DNA of 64,000 nucleotides from Porphyridium purpureum (GCA_008690995.1 VRMN01000002.1:1550001-1614000), one strand, 5' to 3'. Positions 1 to 11,515 are shown, counted from the stretch's first letter. Numbers and translations: made by a program. Notes: generated by a model not told the origin, from the sequence alone.

Positions 1-389
1 CACACAGAGTCTCTCCACCCCCTTAAAAAAAAGCAAACCGTGCGCCGTTTCATGTAGAGGTACTGCACCGAGTTTGAATTGACATGGACGCGCACCGCCC
101 GTCCTTTTCAGACGGCACACGATGCACGAACTTGTCCGGAAGCTACGGCCCGCGAATGTGAAGCAGCAACTCGAAACGGTCTGTCACCCGCATGTTTGAC
201 GCCTACCGTCTGCACATGGCATGCACTCTCTTGCTTCCCACAACCACCCCCCACAGCCACGCTCAACCTCGAGCTTCATGCACAAGGCACCTACCGGTTA
301 CCGGTTACCGGTTACGCTTTGAACCGATTAACCGCTTTATACGCGTCTGAGCAGAAGCGCGCTTTTTAGTATGACACATGTACCGCCTA

Positions 390-396
390 ACTGTAC
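390..396 (+). promoter_or_regulatory. isolated ACTGTAC element
   Basis: Exact match to the shared heptamer, followed by TT. No recognised gene starts within 300 bp, so it is either a chance match or marks an unannotated gene. Confidence 0.25.
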
Positions 397-1543
397 TTGG
401 TTCATCGGGAGATGGACGCCACATGTGTCCGTGGGGCATCAAAGTGGAGGCGTGTTTGCTGAGAGGTTGGAAAAGTTGCTAGCGCAGCGCGACGGGCACA
501 TGGGTCCTGGTGACCGAACGCGTGCAAAATGCAATGGTCATGGCTATTTCACGCCAGCCTAACTATGTTGGTCTCTGAACAGGAAGCCGGAGAGGCTTGT
601 GCGGTAGCAGCGACGTTCCGTGGCAGATCATTCTGGCTTCGAGGAGTACCCTTCCGTTGGTCGGCGGGCCGTGGCTCGTAGTGCATTGTTTATGAGCAGA
701 CGGCTCTTCTCAGCATTCAGGCATGTCGATGGTGAAGAGCGCATGCTGGCGCAAGAGCTACCATGAAGATCGCAGAACGAGCAAACAGTTGAAGACGCCA
801 ACGAGCGGTGGCAGACGGGCATCGCCTGATTCAATGTGTGCAGGCATCTACATGAAAGGGCGTCAACATGAAATGTGCATCATCGCTATACCTCATCACT
901 GACTTCGAATGCATAAGTGCGGTGGCTATCTCGAAGCAGGTTGCCTCATGTTGACGAGCGCGTGCCTTGATGGCGTACACAAACTCTTCACATGGTGATT
1001 CTTGGTTAAAGCCGGAAACCACTCTTTATGACTGCGACCTTGATTATCACGGCAATGACAGTGATTAGCGGACACTGGTGCACCTCTTCGCACAGAGCAA
1101 ATCTAAAGTTGAAAATATATATTACCGCAGAAGCGGTGCGCACCGAGCACGCTCAGCTTGACAACAGGGTTTGGAAAGTACAGCAATGGCTCTGCAGAAG
1201 CTAAGGAAAAGGACAAGCTGCCAAAACATATTCCCTAGTCGGAGCCAGAACCACGCACGGTTCTGGCTGTCTCTTGGGCTTTGCATATTTGCATGATTAT
1301 TCACGTGGTTCTTGTCCACACCTGGGGAAACCAAAACTGTGCTGAAAACGCTCAATAAAACGACTGAGGTCACAAGAGAAATGTAGGCGCCGACTGACAC
1401 TTACCCAAATGAGGCCTTGTAGAGCGAGGTTTCGGCATGCATCGCGCGAAATTCTTATTGTTTGTCTTTTCCAGATTTGCGATGGTCAGGTGACTGGTGC
1501 TGCTCAGCTAGACCACAGGTTTGCTCCGCCACCCGTGCGAGGC

Positions 1544-1577
1544 AAGCTCGGGCGAGCACCAAGCTCGGGCGAGCACC
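1544..1577. repeat. 17-bp tandem duplication
   Basis: Two perfect copies of AAGCTCGGGCGAGCACC lie head to tail, followed by a decayed third copy. They lie outside any supported gene. Confidence 0.7.
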
Positions 1578-1922
1578 AAGCTTGAACTCGGATGCTCGCC
1601 GACTCAAACCAGACACACAGCTCCGCTCACACTGCGCTGGAAGATAAATTGCGTAAGCTATGTCTGTGTCTCTTGCTTTCTCCCCGGACGCTATAACAAA
1701 GTCCAACGATTCTGTTCAATTCCTCGCTCTCCTTCCCCCGGGGCAACACGGAAATAGCACAACGGGTGTTCAGCGTATGCTTCAACTCAAGATCAGACGG
1801 TCTATTCGCCGCGATGCTTGAGTCCGACCATCTTGCGCTTCAGAGCAAGGCGAAACAATGGAACGCAGTGCGGAAGTGAAATGCCAACCATATGGCGCAC
1901 CGTGCTGTTCTTGCCGATACTG

Positions 1923-2975
1923 CTAGGACTCTAGCTGATGGGCAACAGCTTGGCTGGTGTCACGACTGCTGCTGCTCGCGTGCTGTGAGTCTTCGCCCTC
2001 GACCCGCGGGTTGCCTTCCGGGATTTCTTCTTCCTTCAATAAGTCCTTTCCTTCGCTGTCCACTGGGGGTGATCTGGGGACTTTGCCTTGCCGAGCTCTG
2101 AGCTTCACTACACCGTACATGACGCCACCCAAGAAGCTGATGAGCACGCCGACGGTGCCGCGTGTCGAGGTCGAGCCCTTGTCAAAAATAAAGTACGACA
2201 CCAGAAACAGGAGCGCGTCCTTGATCTGCGCCGAAACTGACTGCGTGAGTGGTGAGTTGGCTGTTGTGTTCAGGTAAATCGAATGATTGATCGCCACGGC
2301 CAGGACACAGGACAGCGCAAAGGCCGTCGCGAACTCGGGCGCCATGGGGGTCATGAGCTGCGCGCGCCAGTCCACGAGCACGAGAGAAAGCCCGAGGACC
2401 ACGGGAAACGTGATCAAAGTGTTTGCCACAAGCAGCGGGAACGAGTCGAGCCCCGTGGCATCCTTTGCCCGCTTGATGAAAATCAGATACAGAGCGGTGG
2501 ACAGATTGGCCCCTAGCGCAAGCAGGTAACCTGCGCGGTCGTACTTGAGGTCTCCCGCGGCGGCAAGCAGGGTGCCTCCCACGATGACACAGACGCTCAA
2601 TATAACACCCGGCGACGGCAGGGGCGCGGCTGGGAGCATCACGAGCTCGAGCAGCATCACGACCAGCACGGACGTCTTGCGCAGCGTATTAAACATCATG
2701 AGACTCGTGAGCGAGATGGCGGCCAGGCCAGTCCAGACCATGGCCACAAAGGCCACAGCGAGCGGGAGCATATGCCGCCAAGTGTCGCGCGCGGGCAATG
2801 CCAACGGATACGCGCTACTCAGATGCAGCGCGGCTGCGACGCACAGAATGGCTGCGTTCTGCGCCACCACCAGCACGAGCGGCGAGCCCAGCGCGAACCG
2901 CGCAAACAACGCCTTGTTGACGACTGTCAGGCATGATGACACACTTACGTAATACACCGCCGCCCAGACGCTCAT
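1923..2975 (-). CDS. nucleotide-sugar / triose-phosphate-type transporter (drug/metabolite transporter superfamily)
   Basis: A 350-residue polytopic protein with about ten hydrophobic segments over residues 1-295. The early segment with LTVVNKALFA is typical of Golgi nucleotide-sugar transporters, where a helix carries a conserved NK. The middle holds a serine/threonine-rich helix and a stretch ending FNTLRKTSVLVVMLLE, resembling GDP-mannose/GDP-fucose/UDP-sugar carriers. The last 55 residues are hydrophilic, acidic and serine-rich, probably cytosolic. By family it should exchange a sugar nucleotide for a nucleoside monophosphate across the Golgi membrane; the substrate cannot be read from sequence. 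The start is a true ATG at 2975. It is divergent from the NDR kinase, with the ACTGTACC element 139 bp upstream. Confidence 0.8.
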   Translation of the reverse strand: MSVWAAVYYVSVSSCLTVVNKALFARFALGSPLVLVVAQNAAILCVAAALHLSSAYPLALPARDTWRHMLPLAVAFVAMVWTGLAAISLTSLMMFNTLRKTSVLVVMLLELVMLPAAPLPSPGVILSVCVIVGGTLLAAAGDLKYDRAGYLLALGANLSTALYLIFIKRAKDATGLDSFPLLVANTLITFPVVLGLSLVLVDWRAQLMTPMAPEFATAFALSCVLAVAINHSIYLNTTANSPLTQSVSAQIKDALLFLVSYFIFDKGSTSTRGTVGVLISFLGGVMYGVVKLRARQGKVPRSPPVDSEGKDLLKEEEIPEGNPRVEGEDSQHASSSSRDTSQAVAHQLES

Positions 2976-3587
2976 CGTCCCTGCACTGTGCTCTCTTCGG
3001 TCTGTGTCTCAAAAGCCGATATCACGTACGACATATCGCGCACTGATCTCATTTCACGCTCGTGGTGGCGTGCGCGCCCGTTGACTTTTCTCGTCGGAAC
3101 TTTTGCAGCAGCAACTGTACCTCTTCTCTAATAAATCCGAGCTATTTTGTGATTTTGTGTCAAGCGGCGTGCGGAGTTCGAGCCGCGGAACGCCACAAAC
3201 GACACGGAAAAGCGATGAGCCGGACCGAATCAAATCCATTGCGCACTCGCCGTTGCCATTTGCGCGGCGCGGTATCTGCTTGCTCACGCAGGCATGCTTG
3301 CTTGCGCCGCACGTGGTCGTGAACACACACGCGCTCGCACACACACGCTCGCGCACACCAACACCCACGCACACACGCACACACGCTCACATCGCGTCGC
3401 GGCAAACGGGCATTGCGGCCGTCAGGGGCTCTGCGCGGGACGCGCCGTGGTTGGTGGTGAGAAGCGCGAGCGTGCGCCTGCGTGCGGCGGTTGCGCCAAA
3501 GTTGCAGCTGCGTGTTGCGGAGCTTGTGACACGGAATCGTGCGACGCCGTGGCGCTTCTTCGGGGCGAAGGTGGCAGGTAGGATAGC
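2976..3587. other. divergent intergenic region with CA-rich tract
   Basis: Shared 5' flank of the transporter (-) and the NDR kinase (+). It holds ACTGTACC at 3114-3121 and a (CA)-rich stretch at about 3322-3392. Open frames across this stretch are low complexity and are not supported as genes. Confidence 0.6.
3114..3121. promoter_or_regulatory. ACTGTACC promoter element
   Basis: Copy of the shared heptamer with the common trailing C. It lies 139 bp from the transporter start and 467 bp from the kinase start, so the transporter is the likelier target. Confidence 0.5.
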
Positions 3588-6500
3588 ATGGACGCACAGG
3601 AAGAGGCGTTGCGTCTGCGCGCAACAGACGCGCAGGAATTGGATGCGGAAGTGGATGCAGAAGTGGCGCGGCACTTGTCCGGCGGTGAGGAGGCAAAGGA
3701 TAGTGGTGAAGGCACGCACGAGACGGCCCCAGAGGGAACAAGTAATGCCGAAGGCTCCGACGCGAGTCCGCCAGGGGTATTGAATCTTCAGCTGACCTCG
3801 GCCCAAAGTATGGAAAGCGGTGGTAGCACAGGCTCGCAAACGCCTGGACGACGCGCGCGTGCTGAAGCCGCAAAGAGAATGATTGAAAAGTACTACCTGG
3901 AATCCAAGGCCGCTCGCGAGTCTCGAGACCAGCGCCGGAAGCTTTTGGATGAGCAATTGCCGGACGCTTTGGTGCCGTTGCACATCAAGTCACACATCAA
4001 GCGGGAGCTGGGTCTAAGGGAGCTGAAGCTGATGCGGATTGCACGTAGAAAGCAGAAGGTGACCGATTATAAGCTGGTGCAGTTGATTGGCAGAGGTGCA
4101 TTTGGGAACGTTTGGCTAGCTCAACATCGGGCCTCGGGCAAGCACTGCGCTATCAAGCAGCTGAAAAAGACGGACATGTTTGAGCGTCACCAAGTGGAGC
4201 ACATCTGGGCCGAGCGATACGCGCTGGCTAAGGCGGGACAGCACCCACTTATTGTAGAAATGATCAGTGCGTTTCAGGACCCTCAGTATCTATTTTTGGT
4301 TCTTGAGTTTGTGCCTGGGGGTGACATGCTAACAATGCTTTCGCGGCGCACCGTGCTCTCGGAGGACTGGGTGCGCTTCTACTGCGCTGAGTTGATCGTT
4401 GCCATCGATGTCCTGCATTCTCTTGGTGTCATTCATCGAGATATCAAACCAGATAACGTTTTGTTCGCGGCGGACGGCCACATTCGCTTGAGTGATTTTG
4501 GACTCAGCAAGCTGCTGCATCAGGCGCAAGGCGACAAATTTTCGCGCGCAGCCAATTTGGCACACAGGCAGCCAGATCTCGAGTTGGCGGCGCTAGATCC
4601 TGAGGCGGCTGAGGCGCGTATCAAGACTTGGAAGGAACTTTCGCAGAAGGAGCGCTTTTCCGCAGTGGGTACTCCCAATTACATTGCACCGGAAGTCCTT
4701 TTAAGCCAACAATACGGAGAAGAATGTGACTGGTGGAGTCTAGGTGTGATTGCCTATGAAATGCTGGTCGGATTTCCACCTTTTTACTCGGATGATCTCA
4801 TGTCGACAGTCAGAAAAATCGTCGACCACGAAAAGTATCTACAATTCCCGGAGCACTGCAAGTGTTCCGATCTTGCCATGATGTTTGTGTATGATCTACT
4901 AAGCCCTGCGTCGGAGCGGCTCGGGGCAAGGCGTGGCTTCGAAGAATTCAAGGAACATCCATTCTTTGTTGGCTTTGATTGGGACTCGCTTCTCACTTCG
5001 CGTCCCCCGTTCTGTCCAAAACTGAGCGGTGTTGAAGACCTTCGGTACTTTGACGAAATTGAATTGCGATCAGAAGACAAGGAGCTTATAGATATGGGTG
5101 AATCAGGATTTGCGGACATATCTTCAGAATTTTTCACAATCGCAAACCTAGAGGGCACCAGCAGTAGCGGAGCCAACAGCACTGGTACAAGTATGGATGC
5201 ACAGACGCCGACTTCGCGAGATACACGCTTGACAGCCGCCTCGTCATTCACATATGCGGATGCTGAATTCGTTGGATTTTCTTTCGACGCTGCGCAGCCG
5301 CAAGGTATACAGATATTGAACGACGCGGTGCACGAGGTCCGTCGAGCGCTGATCAGTAGCTTGCACGCAGGCGACATGTCTAACAATGCATCGGCCAGCT
5401 TCGACATGAATGCGATTGACACCATTAACGCAGGCCGGGCTCGTCATGGTGTGGTCCACTCAACCAGTAGTCAGTACCCCAAGAGCAGTTCATTTCGGGC
5501 GTCGCTTGTTCCTAGCTTGGATTACATGAGGACGCCGCCGCCGGTAGCGGCACCCCGTTCGCACAAGACGAAAGCCACCATAGCAGATGCAATCGACGCC
5601 TTTGGGGACCACGAACCGCATTTTGCAGGCCTAGGCAGCGGAATCGTTTCTGCAGGAACCGACGTGGATGCTAGCGGCGGTCGCGGGAGCGAAGGCACCG
5701 GTCCAGTGTCACGCTTTTCTCGTTTCCCTCCTCTTGAGTGGGCCAAACAAAAGCAGGATGACGCGGACTTGATAAGTACCATTGCAGAGCAGCCGATTGA
5801 AACTCCACTGAACCGTTCTGCTCTCGTTGATTCATTTCCGTCTTTTGCGCGGGACCCAGTCGAGGATGAGGCGGAGCATGAGGCGGAGCATGGCTCAGAT
5901 GGCTCGCAAAGCCAATCTTCGCGTTTATCGTCTACTCATTCAGCAAGGTTTGAGGTTTCGCTGGAACCGCTGAAAGGAGAGGCTGCAAGTGGAATCGCGC
6001 ACGACCCTGAATCTCACGTGAGCACATCGCCGGAGAACTTGGACGAGCCTTTATTTGCAGGAGCTCGTTCGTTGGGAATGATTCGTGATGGCTCTGGTGT
6101 AAGGAGCTCAGTCAGTTTGCGTGAGTACACGTCATTCGTGACACAGGAGAGCACTCCGACTAATGAGCGAAGGAAGGAATCAGCAGGCAGTGTCCCTGAT
6201 TTACCAAACAAGGCTGGAGACGCAGGGCGTGGTGGTCCTTTCGCCACCAATTCGGCCTGGCCACGATTTCCAGAATATGCTGTGCGTGCTCGTACACAAG
6301 CACCTGCACCTGCGTACTCAATTCCAGCTTGGCAGCGGGATGCCGCTGCGAGCACGATGGGCTTGACTAAAACGCAGTCGCGAACGGATGTCGCATCTAC
6401 AAATAGGCCGGGCACGTTCGGATACATCTTTGGCCAGGATGGGCGCAAGGTGGTCAGCCTGAATGATGCTGCTATGCTTGAAGGACTAGAGTATCTCGAA

Positions 6501-7466
6501 CGAACGTCATCGAGTCGAGGAACTCGGGATGGTCGAGGAGGCTTCTCAGCGCGAGGCTTCTCAGCGCGAGGCTTCTCAACGCGAGGCTCAGTAAGGAGGA
6601 CGAGTCGCATGAGTCGAGATCTAGGCACGGCTGACTCTGTTGACTTTCTTGCTCAAATGAGAAGACCAGAACCTGCAGTCGAAGATGCAGGTCATGAGCC
6701 AACAATCGCTGAGTCTGGACCTGACCCCACCGCACAAGCATCTGCATCCACTAGCGCCGAGCCGCCCGCAGCACCTCCTTCGCGTGCAGACGTATATGAG
6801 GGGCTCTCAGAATCTGACGAGGACGAGTCGGCAGCCGGAGGAACACAAGTGCAAAACCTTGTTGCGAATGACTCCAGTAACCCTTACGTCGGTCTTTCGG
6901 AATCGGAGACGGAATCAAGTGGTCTTTCTCGTCGAACGTCAGAGACCTTACACCGCGAGTATTCAGCAGAATCCGAACTTGATGAACAAATGAGTGATGC
7001 TAGGGCGACTTTTTCCCGTTCCAACTTGTATCGGGGACTGACGGATTCGGGCCTCTCAAATGACGCGGTGGATGAGGAAGGAAATGATCAGGAAGAAGAG
7101 AAGCGGCCAGGCACGATTGGTTTCGAAGGAGAATCTGAGCAGAGCGGGCTTACAGCAGGGCATCCAACGGACGACTGCCCGTGTACGTCAAATATGCGTG
7201 GAGGTATGACTGTTTCGGCCGACTCGCCTGATGTCGGACATGTCGATTTAGCCGCGATTTCGTTGGTCGAGCCGAATCCTTACCACGGCTTGAGTAGTAA
7301 TGCTTCAAAGGAGGGCTCGCCTCCGAGGCCGAGCCTTGAGCGAAAGGATGGACGCGAGCACCATGACAATGTGTACGCCGGGCTAAGCAGTGATAATTCA
7401 GAGTCTGGTGATGCGGGTACCTTTGCAGGGCCGTATGACGGCCTCTCCGATTCATCAGAAGGCTAG
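3588..7466 (+). CDS. NDR/LATS-type AGC protein kinase with repeat-bearing C-terminal tail
   Basis: A 1292-residue kinase. Residues about 90-155 form the basic helical N-terminal region that in NDR kinases binds MOB1. The catalytic domain starts near 159: glycine loop GRGAFG at 168, HRDIKPDN at 283, DFG at 303, then an insert before the activation-loop serine (S358, in [14 protein letters not shown]), which is diagnostic for the NDR family. The AGC extension follows to about residue 520 (FFTIANLEG, hydrophobic-motif-like). The remaining 770 residues are mostly disordered, with a 15-bp tandem repeat (GFSAR units, near 6542-6589) and six YxGLS or YxGLT motifs at Y1070, Y1100, Y1148, Y1232, Y1263 and Y1283. 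NDR kinases control cell polarity and division with MOB proteins. The tail is about three times longer than the kinase domain and unlike NDR kinases I know. Confidence 0.9.
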   Translation: MDAQEEALRLRATDAQELDAEVDAEVARHLSGGEEAKDSGEGTHETAPEGTSNAEGSDASPPGVLNLQLTSAQSMESGGSTGSQTPGRRARAEAAKRMIEKYYLESKAARESRDQRRKLLDEQLPDALVPLHIKSHIKRELGLRELKLMRIARRKQKVTDYKLVQLIGRGAFGNVWLAQHRASGKHCAIKQLKKTDMFERHQVEHIWAERYALAKAGQHPLIVEMISAFQDPQYLFLVLEFVPGGDMLTMLSRRTVLSEDWVRFYCAELIVAIDVLHSLGVIHRDIKPDNVLFAADGHIRLSDFGLSKLLHQAQGDKFSRAANLAHRQPDLELAALDPEAAEARIKTWKELSQKERFSAVGTPNYIAPEVLLSQQYGEECDWWSLGVIAYEMLVGFPPFYSDDLMSTVRKIVDHEKYLQFPEHCKCSDLAMMFVYDLLSPASERLGARRGFEEFKEHPFFVGFDWDSLLTSRPPFCPKLSGVEDLRYFDEIELRSEDKELIDMGESGFADISSEFFTIANLEGTSSSGANSTGTSMDAQTPTSRDTRLTAASSFTYADAEFVGFSFDAAQPQGIQILNDAVHEVRRALISSLHAGDMSNNASASFDMNAIDTINAGRARHGVVHSTSSQYPKSSSFRASLVPSLDYMRTPPPVAAPRSHKTKATIADAIDAFGDHEPHFAGLGSGIVSAGTDVDASGGRGSEGTGPVSRFSRFPPLEWAKQKQDDADLISTIAEQPIETPLNRSALVDSFPSFARDPVEDEAEHEAEHGSDGSQSQSSRLSSTHSARFEVSLEPLKGEAASGIAHDPESHVSTSPENLDEPLFAGARSLGMIRDGSGVRSSVSLREYTSFVTQESTPTNERRKESAGSVPDLPNKAGDAGRGGPFATNSAWPRFPEYAVRARTQAPAPAYSIPAWQRDAAASTMGLTKTQSRTDVASTNRPGTFGYIFGQDGRKVVSLNDAAMLEGLEYLERTSSSRGTRDGRGGFSARGFSARGFSTRGSVRRTSRMSRDLGTADSVDFLAQMRRPEPAVEDAGHEPTIAESGPDPTAQASASTSAEPPAAPPSRADVYEGLSESDEDESAAGGTQVQNLVANDSSNPYVGLSESETESSGLSRRTSETLHREYSAESELDEQMSDARATFSRSNLYRGLTDSGLSNDAVDEEGNDQEEEKRPGTIGFEGESEQSGLTAGHPTDDCPCTSNMRGGMTVSADSPDVGHVDLAAISLVEPNPYHGLSSNASKEGSPPRPSLERKDGREHHDNVYAGLSSDNSESGDAGTFAGPYDGLSDSSEG

Positions 7467-7611
7467 AAATTGGAAACTTTCACTGCCTAGGCGTACGTAG
7501 AAAAATGTTCAATTTAAAGAGACATGATGGTCATGCCTGTCGGCACAGAGAATACAATCAACAAGACAAAGCAGTCTGTTGCTGTTCGGCGCAAATACCG
7601 TGCACCACCGC
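7467..7611. other. short convergent spacer
   Basis: 145 bp between two converging stop codons. Nothing else is visible. Confidence 0.6.
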
Positions 7612-10600
7612 TCAGTTTTGTACACCAGTCGTCACGCCACGTTTGCGCGGCGGAATAATGCCAAGAAAACTACAGATTTGGTTTCGATTGGCGCGCAGTT
7701 CCTCAATACTTGCTCTGTCCCAGCCTGTCCGTCCCAGGAGGCCAAGCAGCGACCGCTGCGCATTGTGTTCAGCGCTTCCATCGCTGTCCGTATGCACATT
7801 GGCCAGCACATGCAAATACAAAATGTCGGCCGTGAAGACTCGGACTAAGGGCATTGCATGACACAGTAACAGCATCAGACCCTCAAAAGCTTTCAAGCGC
7901 ACTGTGTGCCACGTCACGGACGTGTCCTCGGCATTTTTCGTCTCGAACGTCGACCGCATTGCGAGTTCAGCACATTCCAGCAAGGCGCGACCGATACTTT
8001 GCAGGCGGTGCAGGTCGCGACAGCTCTGCGCGTGCTTTCGGTAGAGCGTCACAATGCGAAAAGCGAGATGCAGTTGATGCTCGAGCCGCTGATTTCCAGG
8101 CTCGCTATGTGAGCGATACACGGCTCGAAACAATAAGGCCCGCTCCAAGACGATCAGACAAGGAAGGAGCAAACGATCACCGCATGTATGTTCCTCGACC
8201 AGAGCAACAAGGCATTCCAAGGAGGAGTCCTCCACGATGCGTGAGAATGCAGGTCGAGACTGAAGTAGACTCACATTGATGATGCCATGACTACTCACCA
8301 TGCATGAGACCAAACCAAGCATCACACTATTCCGAAAACATGACTTCCTGAGCAGGCTGGCCAGTACGATGAACATATCGGTCTTCATGTCCATGTATCC
8401 AAGGTTACGCACTCGAACACAGACATCCTGGAGTGCTGCCAAATCGCCTGCTTCGAATAGGTGAAGCCGAGCTAAATCATCTCTACCGATCAAAAACGTT
8501 TCAAGCGCTTCACGCCTCACCGCATCCATCCGCTCGCAAAGCTGCCAAACCAGCATATCCACAACACGCCTCAACAGTTCAACAAAACCCTCTGTGCGAT
8601 CAAGTAAATACCCTGTGAGATACGAAAGTATCCGACCAAACACGTGGACGCATTCTCGTCTTAGCAAGCTACCTACGTCTCCGCGTTCGTCTGTGAAGTA
8701 ATTGTTCAACCCCCATCCCAGCCTCTTGAGTGCCGATTCTGCCTGTGTTTTACAAAGTCTCTTCTCCTTGCAGCCAGCTTCAAAGAGACTAGCTAGAGCA
8801 ATGCAAGCGTTACAAGCCATGCCAATGTCCACCCCATCACAAAAAAAAGTCAACACCTTTTCAAAACATGCAGAGAAAAGGCTGGCCTCGTTCGGAGCGG
8901 TTGGAGGAATTGCCCACACGGATGGTACAGAGCCTGAGGGTAAATTGCCTACGATGAGCAAAAATGCATGTTGATCCGCCACGGTGTCAGTCGCATCTTC
9001 GTCCTTCCCCAACAAAACCTGCTTCAAAAGCGTGCACGTGTCAGGATCCTGCAGACAAACATGCGTGGTGACCTGGACAGCCGCTGCAACAGATGTTTGC
9101 AATGAAGTCGAGGCGCGCGAAAGTTTGGCGCATTGGACTAGAAAGCGAAGTGTGTAATTGATGTCCGCCGGCTCATGGCGAACCTCCTCGTCGCTCCTAG
9201 CTGAGAGAATCACCAAGTCTGCAAAGCAAGCATTGACGAGCTCGCACGCTGCAGTGAGCAACAAGAGCTGCGAGCTCGAAAGCTTCTTCATGCTGAGACT
9301 CCAACTTGGTCGGGCAAGTGAAATAGAGCCTTGTTTCGGCTTCAGCCAGCCCAAACTTTCGAGTACTTCCCGAACTACGGCAATGCTCTGAGTGCGCAGA
9401 GCGCAAGTGGACGCTCTCAGCAGTGCTGCTAAAGCCAAAGTCGCCCCATGACGGCTCGCAGTTTCTGGGCTGACCATGGCGGTGTTCTGTATCCGCATCC
9501 ACTCTGCACGGAAATCACGCTCAGTCACCGGAGATTCAAACATGATTTCCGCCAAACGTCCAATACTCGAAGCAGCGCTCTGACGCACAGACACATCCCA
9601 GTGCGCAAACTTTGTCGAGACAAGCTCGGACCACAGCGTATTGAGAACTGACTCGCCACCTAGTCGTGCTATTTTTGGAGCAAGCTCGACGTAGCACAGA
9701 TTTCGATCGCCCAAGGAAAAATAATCTGCGGTGGCTACAATGTCAACGCCGGCCTTGCAGAAATCGACACCAAATCGACCGACACCTTCTTGAAATGCCG
9801 CTGACGCCGCGCGGCGGCAGTTGACTTCTCGGTCAAACAGGGCCACTGTCAACAACGCCTCAGCCAGTCCAGACTCAGACAGCCGGACAAGGTCTTTAGC
9901 GTTGTACGCGCGCGCCAGACTCCAGCAACAATAGCAGGCAGCATCCCGAATATTCGCCCCTACGCTATGCGCGCCGCGCCGGACATCAAACTTCAAAGCT
10001 GCCAGGATGATACGCACTGCTTTGTCCATAAATATTTTGCTTTTTCCGTCCGCGCCAACGTCCGCCGGCAGAATTAGGCCGCGCGAAAAGAGCTCTGCGA
10101 GTGCAAGGCAAGCGCCATGCCAAGCGGCGTCTGCATACGTCCGCAAAGATATGTCGTCGGAATCTCCGCTCTTATTATCATAAAATAAAGCAAGAACAGC
10201 CTCGACAACATCCATCGCGAGTTCAAAAGGAAGCCGTTCAGTGAGTCGGCCGACAGCCTTTGCCGCGGACCATCTTACAATCGTGTCCGGATGCTCAAGC
10301 TCCAGAAGTACCACATTAAGTACATGCTCCATTTGGTCGATCGCTCGTAGCGTGATAATGCTTTCTTCTCGAGATACGAGCTGATCACGAGCTGTCGGAG
10401 CGAGACCACGGGTTCCCTGTTTGCGGCCAAAGAGAGAGTCATAGGACCGAACGTACTTCCAGCGCAACGGAACTTCGGGAAAGAGCAAGGCAGCCATTCT
10501 GCTCACGAGTTTAACAATCAAATGATGGTCCAGGCTGGACACGCTCCGAGCATCCTGATCCACAATCGACGTCAGACTTGCGATCAGCATGGAAAAGTGC

Positions 10601-11424
10601 TGCGAAAACACTGCGTCGATGTCGTGCCGCCTGCCAACCTTGCAGATCTCAGTGAGCGTCTGGATCATTCCATACCGCTCATACCTCCGTTCCACAACTC
10701 TGTCTTCAGCCGTACTCTCGTCGGACGATAATGAAACAGCGACTCTGCGTACGAATACATGTAGATCATTCCTTCGGTCCGGCCTTACGAGTACCCTTGC
10801 CAGCATGGCGGCCGCCACAGTACGCACCGCTCCCGGATGAACGAGCAGCGCGACTCCGGTCTCAAGAAGGTGGGATACAATTCGAGGTTCAATGATGGTG
10901 TCGAGTGGAAATGGAATCAAAGACAACGTACACATCCAGACACACAGCCCATAAATCCATTTCCAACCTCCATCGAGCATACCCGCTGTGGGATCTGTCA
11001 TGCCTAGCAGCGCACGGGCGGCAAACTTGAGGTCCGATACCGCATGTGGCATGAGATTCGCGACCACTTTTCGTCCTCGAAGCTGCGCCAGCTCATAAAT
11101 CACCTCCATGTATGGCCCGATCGCCGTCACCGCTGTCTCCGAAAGCGTGTCATCGCCCCTATGTTGACAGCTCACAGTGGCCCAGGCCCGAGCTGCATTT
11201 GCGACGCGCGACACTGTCTCGACCAGCTCGCGGTCCAGAGCCACAGGATGCTCTCGAAAGAGTTGCGCGTACGCGATAATCTCATCGCACAGTTTCGCAT
11301 TGCTCACAGCAAGCCGAGCCGCATCCTTAATGTCAGAAGAGTCCGTGCTACCTGGTGACTCGGGCAGGACCAGCCGTCGCGCTAAAGCACTGATCCATTC
11401 AGCATTATTGCGCGCTGCAGCCAT
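7612..11424 (-). CDS. TBCD: tubulin-folding cofactor D
   Basis: A 1270-residue HEAT/ARM-repeat protein. Diagnostic cofactor D signatures are GRKVVANLMPHAVSDL near residue 115, VRWSAAKAVGRLTERLP near 380 and WHGACLALAELFSRG near 435, followed by helical repeats to the C-terminus. Family role: captures beta-tubulin from cofactor A and, with cofactors C and E, assembles the alpha/beta-tubulin dimer in the cytosol. Length matches the family (about 1200). The first ATG is at 11424; the frame is open one codon further to a TTG, which I reject as a start. The gene is divergent from the C2 protein with only 91 bp between the two start codons, so their promoters must overlap. Confidence 0.92.
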   Translation of the reverse strand: MAAARNNAEWISALARRLVLPESPGSTDSSDIKDAARLAVSNAKLCDEIIAYAQLFREHPVALDRELVETVSRVANAARAWATVSCQHRGDDTLSETAVTAIGPYMEVIYELAQLRGRKVVANLMPHAVSDLKFAARALLGMTDPTAGMLDGGWKWIYGLCVWMCTLSLIPFPLDTIIEPRIVSHLLETGVALLVHPGAVRTVAAAMLARVLVRPDRRNDLHVFVRRVAVSLSSDESTAEDRVVERRYERYGMIQTLTEICKVGRRHDIDAVFSQHFSMLIASLTSIVDQDARSVSSLDHHLIVKLVSRMAALLFPEVPLRWKYVRSYDSLFGRKQGTRGLAPTARDQLVSREESIITLRAIDQMEHVLNVVLLELEHPDTIVRWSAAKAVGRLTERLPFELAMDVVEAVLALFYDNKSGDSDDISLRTYADAAWHGACLALAELFSRGLILPADVGADGKSKIFMDKAVRIILAALKFDVRRGAHSVGANIRDAACYCCWSLARAYNAKDLVRLSESGLAEALLTVALFDREVNCRRAASAAFQEGVGRFGVDFCKAGVDIVATADYFSLGDRNLCYVELAPKIARLGGESVLNTLWSELVSTKFAHWDVSVRQSAASSIGRLAEIMFESPVTERDFRAEWMRIQNTAMVSPETASRHGATLALAALLRASTCALRTQSIAVVREVLESLGWLKPKQGSISLARPSWSLSMKKLSSSQLLLLTAACELVNACFADLVILSARSDEEVRHEPADINYTLRFLVQCAKLSRASTSLQTSVAAAVQVTTHVCLQDPDTCTLLKQVLLGKDEDATDTVADQHAFLLIVGNLPSGSVPSVWAIPPTAPNEASLFSACFEKVLTFFCDGVDIGMACNACIALASLFEAGCKEKRLCKTQAESALKRLGWGLNNYFTDERGDVGSLLRRECVHVFGRILSYLTGYLLDRTEGFVELLRRVVDMLVWQLCERMDAVRREALETFLIGRDDLARLHLFEAGDLAALQDVCVRVRNLGYMDMKTDMFIVLASLLRKSCFRNSVMLGLVSCMVSSHGIINVSLLQSRPAFSRIVEDSSLECLVALVEEHTCGDRLLLPCLIVLERALLFRAVYRSHSEPGNQRLEHQLHLAFRIVTLYRKHAQSCRDLHRLQSIGRALLECAELAMRSTFETKNAEDTSVTWHTVRLKAFEGLMLLLCHAMPLVRVFTADILYLHVLANVHTDSDGSAEHNAQRSLLGLLGRTGWDRASIEELRANRNQICSFLGIIPPRKRGVTTGVQN

Positions 11425-11515
11425 CAAAGTCGAAAGTCAAGACGAACATGCCAGCTTGCGTTCCAATGTGACTCGGGAGAAAGAAGACAGACAGAGATGT
11501 AGACAGGGAGGAAAG

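Larger units (their letters stand above)
1..1922. other. gene-poor gap, no supported gene
   Basis: No open frame here resembles a known protein, and the longest ones lack ATG starts or have low-complexity content. Visible elements are three tandem TACCGGT units around 293-315, two copies of a 17-bp unit at 1544-1577 (AAGCTCGGGCGAGCACC), and one ACTGTAC at 390-396 matching the promoter element found elsewhere in the window. On the minus strand a GTAAGTG donor-like site lies near 1397-1403 with pyrimidine-rich AG sites downstream, so a small spliced minus-strand gene cannot be excluded, but I cannot build one. Confidence 0.5.

Noticed and set aside
1122-1400. 92-codon minus-strand frame with hydrophobic start and a nearby GTAAGTG donor-like site
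   Set aside because: No ATG at the start, no recognised homology, and candidate splices run into stops within a few codons.
11177-11515. 113-codon N-terminal extension of the C2 protein
   Set aside because: It is antisense to the conserved start of TBCD and not ATG-led; the C2 fold begins just after the ATG at 11516.
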